In this document: in pieces, positions 35,513 through 45,750 of the stretch
Layout: each line of letters starts with the position of its first letter
Numbering within the stretch: the first letter of the stretch is position 1
Assembly: GCA_013823985.1 (NCBI GenBank)
Contig: PNNB01000013.1
Coordinates: 124,001-188,000, forward strand
Source of the DNA: Sphingopyxis sp.
GTDB taxonomy: Bacteria; Pseudomonadota; Alphaproteobacteria; Sphingomonadales; Sphingomonadaceae
DNA length: 64,000 nucleotides
Direction: 5' to 3'
Notes under the pieces: model-generated
What the model saw: only the letters and a program-made list of their open reading frames with translations
Told to the model about the DNA's origin: nothing
Database searches by the model: none
Position numbers and translations under genes: made by a program

Positions 35513-37378
35513 CTACAGACCGTCCGCATCGCGCCGAAAAAATGCGATGATGCGGTCGTCAAATGCCTTTTTCTCGGCGCGCAATCGTTGCTGTTCCGCA
35601 AAAGTCTCGTCGGTCATCTCCGAACTTGCCCGCAATGTGGCGCGTTCCAGAGCTTCTTCCAGCGCGGGACGCTGCTTCATAAGCCTGATTGCTTCACCCA
35701 ATTCCTTTGAAGCGTTGGACAATCCGTCGCTTCCAACCCCGACATCTCCACGGTTAAAGGCAAAGACTTTGCCGTTGCTGTGGAGAAGCGATATGGCGAC
35801 ATTATACAACTTCTTGTCCAATATGGTAATTAACCCCTCCGTATCAAGCGATTCTTTGGCAAAACTTGCATCTAGTATCGCACCCAGCAATTTTGCGTGA
35901 TTCGGGTCGGGTGGAACGAAGTCGCTCAGCGCCTCCTGGTGCTGCAGAATCAGGACAGGGTTTCGCAAAATTGCACCCAGCACGCCTTGTACCAGAAAGT
36001 CGGAATTTTTGGCATTGAAGCTTTTGGTTTCCGGACCCGGGGGCAGGATTTGCGGGGCACGCCAGTCGCGTGCCTTGCCATTGCGCGGCGCGCTGCTCGG
36101 TTGAAACGGTGCGCGGGGCTTGGGTGCGAACAGCGTATCGAAGCGTTCGCGGAAGGCATCGGCATAGTGGCGGCGGATTTCTGCGTCGGCGATATTTGCC
36201 ATATGCCCGCCCAGACGCTGTTTCAGGCCGGCGCGGTCTTCCGGGGTGTCCAAGGGGCCGGCGGCCACTTCGCTGCGCCAGAGGCGCTCGACAAGCGGTT
36301 CGGAGGCATCGAGGAGTTCGGCAAGGGCCTTCGGTCCTGATTTCTTGACCAGATCGTCGGGGTCTTGCCCCTCCGGCAGGGTTACAAATTGCAGGCTGTG
36401 GCCGGGTTTCAGCAAGGGCAACGCCCGCAACGCCGCGCGCATGGCCGCTTTTTGTCCGGCGCTATCGCCATCGAAGCAGAGCAGGGGCTTTTCGGTCATC
36501 CGCCACAGCATCTGGATCTGTTGCTCGGTCAAGGCGGTGCCAAGCGGCGCAACGGCATCGGCAAAGCCCGCCTGCGCAATGGCGATGACGTCCATATAGC
36601 CTTCGACAACGATCACGCGCCCCGTCTTGCGCGATGCGGGCGAGCATTTGTCGAGATTGTAGAGCGTGCGCCCCTTGTCAAAGAGCGGCGTGTCGGGGGA
36701 GTTCAGATATTTGGGCTCGCCATCGCCGAGAATACGTCCGCCAAAGGCAATGACGCGCCCGCGCGGATCGCGGATCGGGATCATCAGGCGACCCCGGAAG
36801 CGGTCATAAGGTTCCTTATTGTCGACCGATATCAGCAGGCCCGCCTCCACAAGCATGGGGGTGCCGAATTTCTGCAGCGCGGATTTGAGTGCAGTGCGGT
36901 TGTCGGGTGCCAGGCCGAAGCCGAATTCCTGGATGGTCTTGGCCGAAAAGCCGCGTTTCTGCAGATATTCCCGCGCACCTGCGCCCTCGACGCCTTGCAA
37001 CTGTTGAACAAACCAGTCCTGCGCTGCCGTCATGACGTCATATAAATTATTCGCTTTTTCAGCCCGTTGCGCGGCTTTGGGGTCTGCAGCAGGCACGTTC
37101 ATGCCCGCCTCGGCGGCGAGTTCCTTGATCGCGTCCATAAAGGACAGCCCGCGTTGGTCCGTCATCCACCTTATAGCGTCACCATGCGCGGAGCAGCCGA
37201 AGCAATGGTAGAACCCCTTTTCATCGTTGATCGTGAAACTGGGGGTTTTTTCGTTATGGAACGGACAACAGGCCTTAAACTCCCGCCCCGCACGGGTGAC
37301 CTTGACGGTACGGCCAATCAACGCGGAAAGCGTGATCCGGGAACGTAGTTCATCAAGCCATTGCGGGGTGAGGGACAC
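35513..37378 (-). CDS. dnaG: DNA primase
   Basis: A 621-aa primase that makes replication primers and is recruited by DnaB. The N-terminal CHC2 zinc-binding motif is in CCPFHNEKTPSF...FYHCFGC. The TOPRIM core includes VIVVEGYMDVIA and the LCFDGDSAGQKA metal site, and a C-terminal helicase-interaction region follows. It starts with GTG one base after the yqeY stop, so the two are probably coupled. Confidence 0.97.
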   Translation of the reverse strand: MSLTPQWLDELRSRITLSALIGRTVKVTRAGREFKACCPFHNEKTPSFTINDEKGFYHCFGCSAHGDAIRWMTDQRGLSFMDAIKELAAEAGMNVPAADPKAAQRAEKANNLYDVMTAAQDWFVQQLQGVEGAGAREYLQKRGFSAKTIQEFGFGLAPDNRTALKSALQKFGTPMLVEAGLLISVDNKEPYDRFRGRLMIPIRDPRGRVIAFGGRILGDGEPKYLNSPDTPLFDKGRTLYNLDKCSPASRKTGRVIVVEGYMDVIAIAQAGFADAVAPLGTALTEQQIQMLWRMTEKPLLCFDGDSAGQKAAMRAALRALPLLKPGHSLQFVTLPEGQDPDDLVKKSGPKALAELLDASEPLVERLWRSEVAAGPLDTPEDRAGLKQRLGGHMANIADAEIRRHYADAFRERFDTLFAPKPRAPFQPSSAPRNGKARDWRAPQILPPGPETKSFNAKNSDFLVQGVLGAILRNPVLILQHQEALSDFVPPDPNHAKLLGAILDASFAKESLDTEGLITILDKKLYNVAISLLHSNGKVFAFNRGDVGVGSDGLSNASKELGEAIRLMKQRPALEEALERATLRASSEMTDETFAEQQRLRAEKKAFDDRIIAFFRRDADGL

Positions 37379-37379
37379 T

Positions 37380-37832
37380 TCAGCCCAACGCCGCCTTCAC
37401 CAAGCCGCTGGCCTTGCTCATGTCGAGCTGCGGACCGTGGCGTTCTTTGAGGGTGGCCATGACGCGGCCCATGTCTTTGACGGTGGATGCGCCCAGTTCG
37501 GCTTTGATGGCTTCAATGGCGGCGCTGGTTTCAGCTTCGCTCATCTGCGCGGGCAGGAATTCTTCGATGACCGCAAGCTCGGCCGATTCGACAGCGGCCA
37601 GTTCGGCGCGGCCGCCTTGTTCGTAGAGGGCGATGGATTCGCGGCGCTGTTTCACCATTTTCTGCAGGACTTCAACGACGAGCGCGTCGTCATCGGGCTG
37701 CTGCGACGCTGTGCGCAGTTCGATGTCGCGGTCCTTGATCTTGGCAAGGATCAGGCGAACAGCGGCGAGGCGGTCTTTTTCGCCGGCCTTCATCGCGGTG
37801 ATCTGGGCGGCTTTAATGGTGTCACGAATCAT
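37380..37832 (-). CDS. GatB/YqeY-domain protein
   Basis: A 150-aa protein of the YqeY family, related to the tRNA-binding tail of GatB. Typical blocks are RLAAVRLILAKIKDRDIE, KMVKQRRESI, EEFLPAQMSEAE and DMGRVMATL. Its biochemical role is unsettled; tRNA binding is inferred from the fold. It heads the operon with dnaG and rpoD. Confidence 0.92.
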   Translation of the reverse strand: MIRDTIKAAQITAMKAGEKDRLAAVRLILAKIKDRDIELRTASQQPDDDALVVEVLQKMVKQRRESIALYEQGGRAELAAVESAELAVIEEFLPAQMSEAETSAAIEAIKAELGASTVKDMGRVMATLKERHGPQLDMSKASGLVKAALG

Positions 37833-38015
37833 TTTTGTTTTCCGAATTTTTGATGAAGATGTGCGTTAGACGAACAACCATTTTTCGTCACCCTCAACTT
37901 CGACGGACACTATTCCACAACTTTCTCGTTTTCCGCATTGACGCCTCCGCCCGCCATGTCTAGGCGCGGTGCCTTAGCGACATTGCTGCAATCTTCTGAC
38001 CGGAGCGACCCCATC
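37833..38015. promoter_or_regulatory. Divergent upstream region of yqeY-dnaG-rpoD and carA
   Basis: A 183-bp gap must hold promoters for both directions. I see no convincing -35/-10 pair, riboswitch or PyrR-type leader. A fragment GTCACCCTCAACTT at about 37888 resembles one arm of the REP-like palindrome but has no partner. Confidence 0.4.
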
Positions 38016-39173
38016 ATGGCCGACCCCACCTCTACGCGCGCGCCCACCGGAGCGACAGGCGTATTGGTATTGGCGTCTGGCGAGATCATCTGGGGCCGGG
38101 GCTTTGGTGCCGAAGGGCAGGCGGTTGGTGAGGTGTGTTTCAACACCGCTATGACCGGATACCAAGAGGTCATGACCGACCCTTCCTATGCCGGCCAGAT
38201 CATCAACTTCACCTTTCCCCATATCGGCAATGTCGGCGCCAATCCTGAAGATGTGGAGGCTCTGAACCCCCATGCGCTGGGCGCGATCGTGCGTCAGGAT
38301 GTGACCGACCCGTCGAATTTCCGCAGCACGCAGCATTTTGACGGCTGGATGAAGGCCAATGGCCGCATCGGCATTTCGGGCGTAGACACCCGCGCGCTGA
38401 CCCGCCTGATCCGCATCAACGGCGCCCCGAACGCGGTGATCGCGCACGCGGCCAGTGGCAAGTTCGACATTCCCGCACTGCTGGCGCAAGCGAAGGCCTG
38501 GGCCGGGCTGGAGGGGATGGATCTGGCGAAGGATGTGTCCTCTTTGCAGACCTATGGCTGGGACAAGGGTTTGTGGAAGCTTGGCGAGGGCTATGCACCA
38601 TCGGCCAAAGGCAGCCGCAAGGTCGTCGCGATCGATTATGGCATCAAGCATAATATCCTGCGCAATCTGGTCGATGTAGGCTGTGACGTGACGGTCGTTC
38701 CGGCGACGGCGGCCTTCGACGAGATTATGGCGCACGCGCCTGATGGCCTGTTCCTGTCCAACGGCCCAGGCGACCCTGCCGCAACCGGCGTCTATGCGGT
38801 GCCGGTTATCCAGCAATGGCTGGCGACGAAAAAGCCGCTGTTCGGCATTTGCCTTGGTCACCAGATGCTGGGCCTTGCGGTCGGTGCGAAGACCGAAAAG
38901 ATGCACCAGGGGCACCGTGGCGCGAACCATCCGGTCAAGCGCCTGTCCGATGGCGCGGTCGAGATTACCAGCATGAACCACGGCTTTGCGGTGGATGCTG
39001 AAACATTGCCTGCGAATGCGAAGGCAACGCACACTAGCCTGTTCGACGGGTCAAACTGCGGTTTCGAACTCACCGATAGCCCCGCGTTCAGCGTGCAATA
39101 TCATCCCGAGGCGTCACCGGGCCCGCAAGATAGCCATTATCTGTTCGAGAAATTTGCAGAGATGATGGCATGA
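38016..39173 (+). CDS. carA: Carbamoyl-phosphate synthase small chain
   Basis: A 385-aa glutaminase subunit that passes ammonia to CarB for arginine and pyrimidine synthesis. The class I amidotransferase nucleophile is in FGICLGHQM, and the His/Glu pair is in YHPEASPGP. The N-terminal domain shows FNTAMTGYQE. The ATG at 38016 has CGGAG upstream; earlier in-frame ATGs lie in the untranslated region. Its end overlaps a small lipoprotein gene by ATGA. Confidence 0.97.
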   Translation: MADPTSTRAPTGATGVLVLASGEIIWGRGFGAEGQAVGEVCFNTAMTGYQEVMTDPSYAGQIINFTFPHIGNVGANPEDVEALNPHALGAIVRQDVTDPSNFRSTQHFDGWMKANGRIGISGVDTRALTRLIRINGAPNAVIAHAASGKFDIPALLAQAKAWAGLEGMDLAKDVSSLQTYGWDKGLWKLGEGYAPSAKGSRKVVAIDYGIKHNILRNLVDVGCDVTVVPATAAFDEIMAHAPDGLFLSNGPGDPAATGVYAVPVIQQWLATKKPLFGICLGHQMLGLAVGAKTEKMHQGHRGANHPVKRLSDGAVEITSMNHGFAVDAETLPANAKATHTSLFDGSNCGFELTDSPAFSVQYHPEASPGPQDSHYLFEKFAEMMA

Positions 39174-39514
39174 AGCGCAAACTTACCAACATCACCCTCA
39201 TCGCCAGCGCGACGCTGATCCTTGGCGCGTGCGGGGGAGCGGGAGGCGGCGGAAGTTCAGGGTCTAAAACGGCTATGACAGAAGCCCAATTTGCTGAGCT
39301 GAAAGCCAATTGCAAACTGACCACCGCGCGGTTTGGTCCATCGACCAGCACCGAGACGGAGGTCGTTGATGGCGTGACCATGACCGTAGAAGAAACAAAA
39401 GGTACCAGCGGCGTGATGATCAAGCTCAGCCAGGCAGAGGGCACATCGGCCTTTTCCTGCATAACAGACGAGTTTGAGCGCATGGGCGCCGAAGCTTATG
39501 TGAGTATGGAATAG
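39170..39514 (+). CDS. Small lipoprotein inserted between carA and carB
   Basis: A 114-aa predicted lipoprotein: basic N-terminus, hydrophobic core and lipobox L-G-A-C with acylated Cys21, then a Gly/Ser-rich spacer. Two further cysteines (in ANCKLT and FSCITD) could form a disulfide. No family recognised. The ATG overlaps the carA stop as ATGA and carB starts 4 bp after its stop, so it is co-transcribed and probably co-translated with the carbamoyl-phosphate synthase genes despite an envelope location. Confidence 0.7.
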   Translation: MKRKLTNITLIASATLILGACGGAGGGGSSGSKTAMTEAQFAELKANCKLTTARFGPSTSTETEVVDGVTMTVEETKGTSGVMIKLSQAEGTSAFSCITDEFERMGAEAYVSME

Positions 39515-39517
39515 AGA

Positions 39518-42500
39518 ATGCCCAAACGTACTGACATCTCCTCCATCCTTATCATCGGGGCTGGCCCTATCATCATCGGGCAGGCGTGCGAGTTTGACTA
39601 TTCGGGAACGCAGGCGTGCAAGGCGCTGCGGGAGGAGGGGTATCGGATTATCCTAGTCAACTCCAACCCCGCCACGATCATGACCGATCCGGATATGGCC
39701 GATGCGACCTATGTCGAGCCGATTACGCCGGAAATCGTCGCCAAGATTATCGAAAAGGAACGCCCCGACGCGGTTTTGCCGACCATGGGAGGGCAGACGG
39801 CGCTGAATGTCGCGCTGGCGCTGTTTAACGATGGCACGCTGGCCAAATATGGGGTGGAAATGATCGGCGCGGATGCCGAGGCAATCGACAAGGCTGAAGA
39901 CCGGATCAAATTCCGCGATGCCATGACCAAGATCGGTCTGGAATCGGCACGCTCAGGCATTGCGCATTCGATGGACGAAGCGCTGGAGGTGTTGGAACGT
40001 ACCGGCTTGCCGTCCATCATCCGCCCCAGTTTCACCATGGGCGGCACGGGCGGCGGCATTGCCTATAACCGCGACGAGTTTATCAAGATCGTCACCGGCG
40101 GCCTCGACGCATCGCCGACGACCGAGGTGCTGATCGAAGAATCGCTGCTCGGCTGGAAAGAATATGAGATGGAGGTCGTGCGCGACCGCAACGACAATGC
40201 CATCATCATTTGCTCCATCGAAAATGTCGACCCAATGGGTGTGCATACCGGGGATTCGATTACCGTCGCCCCGGCGCTGACGCTGACCGACAAGGAATAT
40301 CAGATCATGCGTAACGCAAGCATCGCTTGCTTGCGCGAAATCGGAGTCGAAACAGGGGGTTCGAACGTACAGTTCGCAGTGAATCCGAAGGACGGCCGCC
40401 TGATCGTGATCGAGATGAACCCGCGCGTATCGCGGTCATCGGCGCTCGCGTCCAAGGCAACCGGCTTTCCCATCGCCAAGGTCGCCGCCAAGCTGGCGGT
40501 TGGCTATACGCTGGACGAGATTACCAACGACATTACCGGTGCAACCCCGGCATCGTTCGAACCAACGATCGACTATGTCGTCACCAAAATTCCGCGCTTT
40601 GCCTTTGAAAAGTTCAAGGGTGCCGAGCCTCTGCTGCACACCGCGATGAAGTCGGTGGGCGAAGTGATGGCGATTGGCCGCAACATCCACGAAAGCATGC
40701 AGAAGGCATTACGCGGGCTGGAAACCGGGCTTTCGGGCTTCAATTATGTCGATGCGCTGCGCGGCGCATCGAAGGATGAACTGTCCGCAGAACTGTCCCG
40801 GGCGACGCCTGACCGGCTGCTGGTTGCGGCGCAGGCATTGCGCGAGGGCATGAGCGTCGCGGAAATCCACGCTATTGCAAAGTTCGATCCGTGGTTTCTG
40901 GAGCGACTTGAAGAAATCATCGCCGAAGAAAATGGCATCAAAGCCAATGGCCTTCCCAATGGACCCGAGGCCTTGCGCCGTCTGAAAGCCATGGGCTTTT
41001 CGGACAAGCGGCTTGCCTATTTAGCCGTTGAATCGCTCAATATCCGGCCCGGCATGGAAACGGCTGTGCGCCATGGTTCCGGAATCGCGATGCAGGCGGC
41101 ACGCGCCATGGCCGGGGCAGTGACCGAGGAAGAGGTTCGCGCGCTGCGCCATAAACTGGGCGTCCGTCCGGTCTTCAAACGCATTGACACCTGCGCTGCG
41201 GAGTTCGAGGCGAAGACGCCTTATATGTATTCGACCTATGAAGCGCCCAGCTTCGGCACGCCCGAATGCGAGAGCCAGCCATCGGATCGCGAGAAAATCG
41301 TGATTCTGGGCGGCGGTCCCAACCGGATCGGGCAGGGGATCGAGTTTGACTATTGCTGCGTCCACGCCTGTTTTGCGCTTGCGGATGCGGGTTATGAAAC
41401 GATCATGGTCAACTGCAATCCGGAAACGGTTTCGACCGACTATGACACTTCCGATCGGCTTTATTTTGAGCCTTTGACCGCTGAAGATGTGCTGGAAATC
41501 CTGCACGTCGAGCAGCTAAATGGCACATTGAAGGGCGTGATCGTGCAATTTGGTGGGCAGACGCCGCTGAATTTGGCCAAGGCGCTCGAAGCCGCAGGTA
41601 TTCCGATCCTCGGAACGTCGCCCGACGCTATCGATTTGGCCGAGGACCGGGAGCGTTTTGCGGCGCTGATTAACAAGCTCAAATTACGCCAGCCGGAAAA
41701 TGGCATCGCCCGTAGCCGGGAAGAGGCCATCGCCGTGGCCGACAAGATTGGCTATCCGGTGCTGATGCGCCCCTCCTATGTGCTAGGCGGACGGGCGATG
41801 GAGATTGTCGATACGCAGGCGCAGCTCGAAAATTATATCCAGACAGCTGTGATCGTGTCGGGCGATTCCCCCGTATTGATCGACAGCTATTTGCGCGATG
41901 CCATCGAAGTTGATGTCGACGCGATTTGCGACGGCGACGATGTGGTGGTTGCCGGAATATTGCAGCATATCGAGGAAGCCGGCGTGCACAGCGGCGACAG
42001 CGCCTGCACCATCCCGCCGTACAGCCTTCCGGCTGACATTATCGCAGAAATCCGCCGTCAGGCCGAACTGCTGGCGTTCAACCTCCATGTCCGCGGACTT
42101 ATGAATGTCCAGTTCGCGGTCAAGGATGGCAAAGTCTATCTGATCGAAGTCAATCCACGTGCAAGCCGCACGGTTCCCTTTGTCGCCAAGGCTATTGGCG
42201 CACCAATCGCGAAAATTGCAGCGCGGGTGATGGCAGGCGAAAAGCTGAAGGACTTGCCGCCCATCAATCTCGACATCGACTATATCGCGGTCAAGGAAGC
42301 GGTATTCCCGTTCGATCGCTTCCCCGGCGTCGACCCTGTGTTGTCGCCCGAAATGAAATCGACCGGCGAAGTCATGGGCATCGACAAGGATTTCGCGACT
42401 GCCTTCGCCAAGTCGCAAATCGGCGCACGTATGCCCCCGCCGATGGGCGGAAAGCTGTTTGTGTCGGTGAAGGACAGCGACAAGCCGGTCATCGTTCCGG

Positions 42501-42838
42501 CGGTCAAGCAAGCCATCGAATGCGGCTTTACCGTATGTGCGACCGGCGGCACCGCCGACTATCTGTTGGCGCAGGGAATCGAAGTCGAACGGGTGAACAA
42601 GGTGGCACAGGGCCGCCCGCATATCGTCGACAAGATCAAGGATGGCGAAATCCACCTGATTTTCAACACGACCGAAGGTTGGCAGAGCCTGAAAGACAGC
42701 GAAGAAATCCGCCGTTCCGCGCTGGTGAACAAGGTTTCGCAATATACCACAGCCGCCGGAAGTGTCGCCGTGGCACAGGCGATTGCCTCCTTACAGCAAC
42801 GGCAACTTGAAGTTCGGCCACTTCAGGACTATTATTAA
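39518..42838 (+). CDS. carB: Carbamoyl-phosphate synthase large chain
   Basis: A 1106-aa enzyme with two homologous ATP-grasp halves. The first begins [23 protein letters not shown] and the second near residue 590 with [20 protein letters not shown]. The [12 protein letters not shown] and [12 protein letters not shown] grasp loops and a C-terminal MGS-like allosteric domain ([19 protein letters not shown]) are intact. It uses bicarbonate, ATP and ammonia from CarA. Length is normal. Confidence 0.98.
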   Translation: MPKRTDISSILIIGAGPIIIGQACEFDYSGTQACKALREEGYRIILVNSNPATIMTDPDMADATYVEPITPEIVAKIIEKERPDAVLPTMGGQTALNVALALFNDGTLAKYGVEMIGADAEAIDKAEDRIKFRDAMTKIGLESARSGIAHSMDEALEVLERTGLPSIIRPSFTMGGTGGGIAYNRDEFIKIVTGGLDASPTTEVLIEESLLGWKEYEMEVVRDRNDNAIIICSIENVDPMGVHTGDSITVAPALTLTDKEYQIMRNASIACLREIGVETGGSNVQFAVNPKDGRLIVIEMNPRVSRSSALASKATGFPIAKVAAKLAVGYTLDEITNDITGATPASFEPTIDYVVTKIPRFAFEKFKGAEPLLHTAMKSVGEVMAIGRNIHESMQKALRGLETGLSGFNYVDALRGASKDELSAELSRATPDRLLVAAQALREGMSVAEIHAIAKFDPWFLERLEEIIAEENGIKANGLPNGPEALRRLKAMGFSDKRLAYLAVESLNIRPGMETAVRHGSGIAMQAARAMAGAVTEEEVRALRHKLGVRPVFKRIDTCAAEFEAKTPYMYSTYEAPSFGTPECESQPSDREKIVILGGGPNRIGQGIEFDYCCVHACFALADAGYETIMVNCNPETVSTDYDTSDRLYFEPLTAEDVLEILHVEQLNGTLKGVIVQFGGQTPLNLAKALEAAGIPILGTSPDAIDLAEDRERFAALINKLKLRQPENGIARSREEAIAVADKIGYPVLMRPSYVLGGRAMEIVDTQAQLENYIQTAVIVSGDSPVLIDSYLRDAIEVDVDAICDGDDVVVAGILQHIEEAGVHSGDSACTIPPYSLPADIIAEIRRQAELLAFNLHVRGLMNVQFAVKDGKVYLIEVNPRASRTVPFVAKAIGAPIAKIAARVMAGEKLKDLPPINLDIDYIAVKEAVFPFDRFPGVDPVLSPEMKSTGEVMGIDKDFATAFAKSQIGARMPPPMGGKLFVSVKDSDKPVIVPAVKQAIECGFTVCATGGTADYLLAQGIEVERVNKVAQGRPHIVDKIKDGEIHLIFNTTEGWQSLKDSEEIRRSALVNKVSQYTTAAGSVAVAQAIASLQQRQLEVRPLQDYY

Positions 42839-42934
42839 GGGAAGCAGTATCTCTCCCCTAAATTTGAAACTGCATATCGGATGGGTTTGACCGCTCCTCC
42901 GGTGGGGACGTATTTGTGACGAAGGGCAGCCAAA

Positions 42935-43411
42935 ATGGCGAGTTTTGAAAAATATCCGATGTTGGCCGAAGGCTATGAAAAGCTAACGACCGACCTGAAG
43001 CGCCTCCGCGACGAGCGCCCGATGATTGTGGAAGCAATCGAGGAAGCACGTGCACATGGCGATTTGTCGGAAAATGCCGAATATCACGCTGCCAAGGAAC
43101 GCCAAGGCCAGGTCGAAGCTGCGATTTCCGAAATCGAGGACAAGATTGGCCGTGCGCAGATTATCGATCCTACGACCTTGTCAGGCGACAAAATTGTATT
43201 TGGCGCAACGGTGACCTTGCTCGACGAAGACGACAAGCCGGTGCGTTACCAGTTGGTCGGTGAAACCGAAGCCGACGCCAAGGCTGGGCGGATTTCCTAT
43301 AACTCGCCGCTGGGCCGCGCGCTGATCGGCCGCGTGGTCGAAGACGAAATCGAGCTGACCGTGCCGTCGGGCGACAAATATTATCTCGTGTCGAAGATCG
43401 AGTTTATCTGA
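42935..43411 (+). CDS. greA: Transcription elongation factor GreA
   Basis: A 158-aa factor that rescues backtracked RNA polymerase by stimulating transcript cleavage. The coiled-coil tip has the acidic pair in [16 protein letters not shown], and the C-terminal FKBP-like domain contains [13 protein letters not shown]. An AAGGGCAG ribosome site precedes the ATG. It follows carB by 96 bp, a linkage seen in several proteobacteria. Confidence 0.97.
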   Translation: MASFEKYPMLAEGYEKLTTDLKRLRDERPMIVEAIEEARAHGDLSENAEYHAAKERQGQVEAAISEIEDKIGRAQIIDPTTLSGDKIVFGATVTLLDEDDKPVRYQLVGETEADAKAGRISYNSPLGRALIGRVVEDEIELTVPSGDKYYLVSKIEFI

Positions 43412-43441
43412 TTTGACCGCGACACATCAAAATCATGCCGC

Positions 43442-43474
43442 CTGTTCCGCTCAAAAGCGGAGCGGCGTGGTTTT
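43442..43474 (+). terminator. Terminator after greA
   Basis: A 10-bp GC-rich stem including two G-U pairs around a CAAA loop (43442-43465), followed shortly by GGTTTT. A moderate intrinsic terminator. Confidence 0.5.
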
Positions 43475-43522
43475 GACTGAGGTTTCTGGAATGCGTTACG
43501 CCGTAGTTCCATTTGGAGACCG

Positions 43523-44188
43523 ATGATGCAGTTCCCGCGCGGGCCTGTTACCAACGCACTTGTCGTGATCAATATGGTGATCGCGCTGCTGCTGCTCGTG
43601 CCGCAATGGTGGGAATATGCCGTGATATCCGGGGGGCTTTGGCCGATCCGGCTCAGTGGTGACAGTTCCCAGTTTGAAGCCATCAGCTTCCTCGTCCCCG
43701 CATTTCTGACCCCGCTGAGCGCGGCATTCCTGCATGGCGGGCTGATGCATGCCATATTGAATATGGTCATGCTCCTGCTGATAGGAAAAATGGTCGAGCG
43801 TGTGCTGGGTGGCGGTATCTATATCTTCTTATACCTTGTCGGAGCTTATGCAGCTGCGGGTACAGAATGGTTGGCGGCGGTAATGCAATGGCCGATGTCG
43901 GCCGACATGACGGCGCCCGCCATCGGCGCAAGCGGCGCAATCTCGGCCATTATCGGCGCTTATGTCCTGCTGTTCCCCAACGCGCAGCCCAAGGCGTGGG
44001 GACCGATCCCGGCCAATATTGCGCGTCCGGTGCATCTCACCCTCGCGTGGGTGGCGCTTAATCTTGCTTTGGGATTTGTCGGACCGGGCTTGGGCATTGG
44101 CATTGCCATCTGGTCGCATATCGGCGGTTTTGTGGCCGGCCTGTTTCTGGCGCGTCCGCTACTCTTGTGGCGTTACCGCAAAGCCTGA
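43523..44188 (+). CDS. Rhomboid-family intramembrane serine protease
   Basis: A 221-aa polytopic membrane protein with six or so helices. The catalytic serine is Ser137 in GASGAIS and the catalytic histidine His199 in WSHIGGFVAG. The HGGLMHAILNM motif (71-81) supplies the oxyanion-side His and Asn. Rhomboids cleave TM substrates within the membrane; the substrate is unknown. A TGGAGACC ribosome site supports the first of two consecutive ATGs. Confidence 0.92.
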   Translation: MMQFPRGPVTNALVVINMVIALLLLVPQWWEYAVISGGLWPIRLSGDSSQFEAISFLVPAFLTPLSAAFLHGGLMHAILNMVMLLLIGKMVERVLGGGIYIFLYLVGAYAAAGTEWLAAVMQWPMSADMTAPAIGASGAISAIIGAYVLLFPNAQPKAWGPIPANIARPVHLTLAWVALNLALGFVGPGLGIGIAIWSHIGGFVAGLFLARPLLLWRYRKA

Positions 44189-44234
44189 CCCTTAAAGAAG
44201 TGGAGCGCCGCATGGTGCGGCGCCCGACACATCC

Positions 44235-44453
44235 TTAATCCTGAGGCTGCAGCAATTTGTGCAGGTGCACGACGACATATTTCATCTCGGCGTCGTCGAC
44301 CGTTTTCTGTGCGGCAGCGCGCCATGCCTCTTCGGCAGACGCGTAGTCCGGGAACATGCCGACGATGTCGAGCTTTTCAAGATCCGTGAATTCCAGTGTC
44401 TGCGGGTCTTTGACCCGGCCCCCGAACACCAGATGCAATTTAGCTTCGTTCAA
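44235..44453 (-). CDS. DUF4170 protein
   Basis: A 72-aa small cytoplasmic protein of the DUF4170 family (GRVKDPQTLEF, IVGMFPDYASAEEAWRA, KYVVVHLHKLLQP), widespread in alphaproteobacteria and of unknown role. The start is a TTG with AAGGGG 8 nt upstream; no later in-frame start would leave a useful protein. It is last in a run of five same-strand genes. Confidence 0.8.
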   Translation of the reverse strand: MNEAKLHLVFGGRVKDPQTLEFTDLEKLDIVGMFPDYASAEEAWRAAAQKTVDDAEMKYVVVHLHKLLQPQD

Positions 44454-44464
44454 ATTCTTGCCCC

Positions 44465-44971
44465 TTAATCCTTTTTTTTAGCCGCTTCCGTAGCGGCTAC
44501 GCCGGCGGCCTTTACCGCTTCTGCCGCTTTGCTGACAAGGTCTCTAAATTGATCGCGGACCGCATCGCCATTCAGGCCCAGACTGTCCACTTTCTCTTTA
44601 CCTGCCGACTTTGCAGCCTTCGCCATTTCCTTGGCTTTCTTGTTCAGCTTCTTCCCGGTCTTGCCCATTAACTTGGTTTCGCGTTCGGTGCGGGGCAGCA
44701 AGGCACCGACGATGGCGCCAATGGCTACGCCGCCCAGCACGATGGCAAGCGGGTTTTTATCAATACCCTGCGACGTCTTCTCGGCAGCCTTATGCGCGTA
44801 ATCGCGCGATTGCTGGACACCGCGTGCGGCGGCTTCACGGCCTTTTTCATACGCGTCTGCAGCCTTTTCACGGGCAGCCGCGCTTTTCTTGCTGGTCGTG
44901 GCCTTGGCCGAAGCCAAACCTTCTTTCGCGCTGTGGGTCGCGGTTTTGATGCTGTCGCCGATCTTGCTCAT
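44465..44971 (-). CDS. Lys/Ala-rich protein with glycine-zipper TM segment
   Basis: A 168-aa protein with a basic, Ala-rich helical N-terminal half (AAAREKAADAYEKGREAAARG). One hydrophobic glycine-zipper segment follows (NPLAIVLGGVAIGAIVGALLP), then a long Lys/Ala tail. The pattern resembles the ElaB/YqjD (DUF883) group, whose E. coli members tether ribosomes to the inner membrane in stationary phase; homology is inferred from layout only. The ATG at 44971 has AGGAACG upstream. An ATG at 44989 overlaps the preceding stop (ATGA) and is the alternative. Confidence 0.6.
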   Translation of the reverse strand: MSKIGDSIKTATHSAKEGLASAKATTSKKSAAAREKAADAYEKGREAAARGVQQSRDYAHKAAEKTSQGIDKNPLAIVLGGVAIGAIVGALLPRTERETKLMGKTGKKLNKKAKEMAKAAKSAGKEKVDSLGLNGDAVRDQFRDLVSKAAEAVKAAGVAATEAAKKKD

Positions 44972-44985
44972 GTTTCGTTCCTGTC

Positions 44986-45321
44986 TCATTTGCCGTCAGG
45001 CAAGTTGCTTTTACTCTTTCGCAGCTTTGAAAGCCAATTGGAAATAGGACGGCGCGCGGCAAATAAAATTGCCCCCAGGCCGACCGCCCCGATTAGCGGT
45101 GCATTTTTGCGGGCAAGTTGCGAGGCGTCTTCCGACACCTTCACCGCTTGCGTTTTTTTCTTCTGCAGTAACCGCCGGATCTGGTTGCGCGGATGCAGAA
45201 CATCCTGCGCGACTTCGACGCTTCCGCGCAGCTTACGGCGCAAATTGCGCCGTTCCGCGTCGGATAATATGACGGATTTCCGATCGGTCACCTCGGGGTC
45301 CTTAGGTAATAGGGTCGTCAT
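44986..45321 (-). CDS. Small basic membrane-associated protein (YqjK-like position)
   Basis: A 111-aa protein with a basic amphipathic N-terminal half (RRNLRRKLRG, LLQKKKTQ) and a short hydrophobic stretch (APLIGAVGLGAILFAARRP). It occupies the place of yqjK next to a YqjE-like gene but I cannot assert homology. The ATG at 45321 is preceded by GGAG; a TTG three codons earlier lies on top of it. It overlaps the upstream holin-like gene by 20 bp. Confidence 0.6.
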   Translation of the reverse strand: MTTLLPKDPEVTDRKSVILSDAERRNLRRKLRGSVEVAQDVLHPRNQIRRLLQKKKTQAVKVSEDASQLARKNAPLIGAVGLGAILFAARRPISNWLSKLRKSKSNLPDGK

Positions 45322-45697
45322 CTCGTTCAATCTCCGGGAAGTAAACCTTCCGCAGCCATTTTCGTGCCTTGTACCCGCAGATTATTCCGATGATGATGAA
45401 TGCCGCCGTAACCGACAATGTGGCCCAGCCCGGACCGATCAGGGGCGACAGCGTCAGGACCAGTCCAATCACGAGCGCGATGGCGGCCCCGCTAAAGGCG
45501 AAGGCCGCAATGGCGCCAAACCGGAAGGACCATCGAAGGACGTGGCGGCTGTAATCCAGCCGCGACTGGTAATAATTGACCTCAGCCCGGGCAAGCGCAC
45601 GCAGATCGTCGAGGACCAGCGTCACCTGCTCCACGGGCGAAGTTTCGGACCCTTGGCCCTGCACGTCTTTGTCTGTGTTCTGATGCTCGTCCGTCAT
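45302..45697 (-). CDS. YqjE / holin-superfamily-like membrane protein
   Basis: A 131-aa protein with a charged N-terminal helix (LDDLRALARAEVNYYQSRLDY) and two TM segments (FGAIAAFAFSGAAIALVIGL and ATLSVTAAFIIIGIICGY). This matches the family usually labelled phage holin family protein, which includes the chromosomal YqjE. There is no phage context, so it is more likely an envelope protein than a lysis protein. Confidence 0.75.
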   Translation of the reverse strand: MTDEHQNTDKDVQGQGSETSPVEQVTLVLDDLRALARAEVNYYQSRLDYSRHVLRWSFRFGAIAAFAFSGAAIALVIGLVLTLSPLIGPGWATLSVTAAFIIIGIICGYKARKWLRKVYFPEIERDDDPIT

Positions 45698-45750
45698 TCC
45701 ACCCGCTTAACGGCCAATGGCCGTCTATGGCAATGCCACTGTTATGGAAA

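Noticed and set aside
37886..37905. Second copy of the REP-like palindrome upstream of carA
   Set aside because: Only about 14 bases match one arm, with no complementary arm nearby.
41783..42742. 319-codon open frame antisense to carB
   Set aside because: No domain or ribosome site; carB is continuous on the other strand.
45302..45697. Phage holin, hence a prophage remnant
   Set aside because: The family includes chromosomal YqjE proteins, and there are no integrase, capsid, lysin or attachment sequences around.
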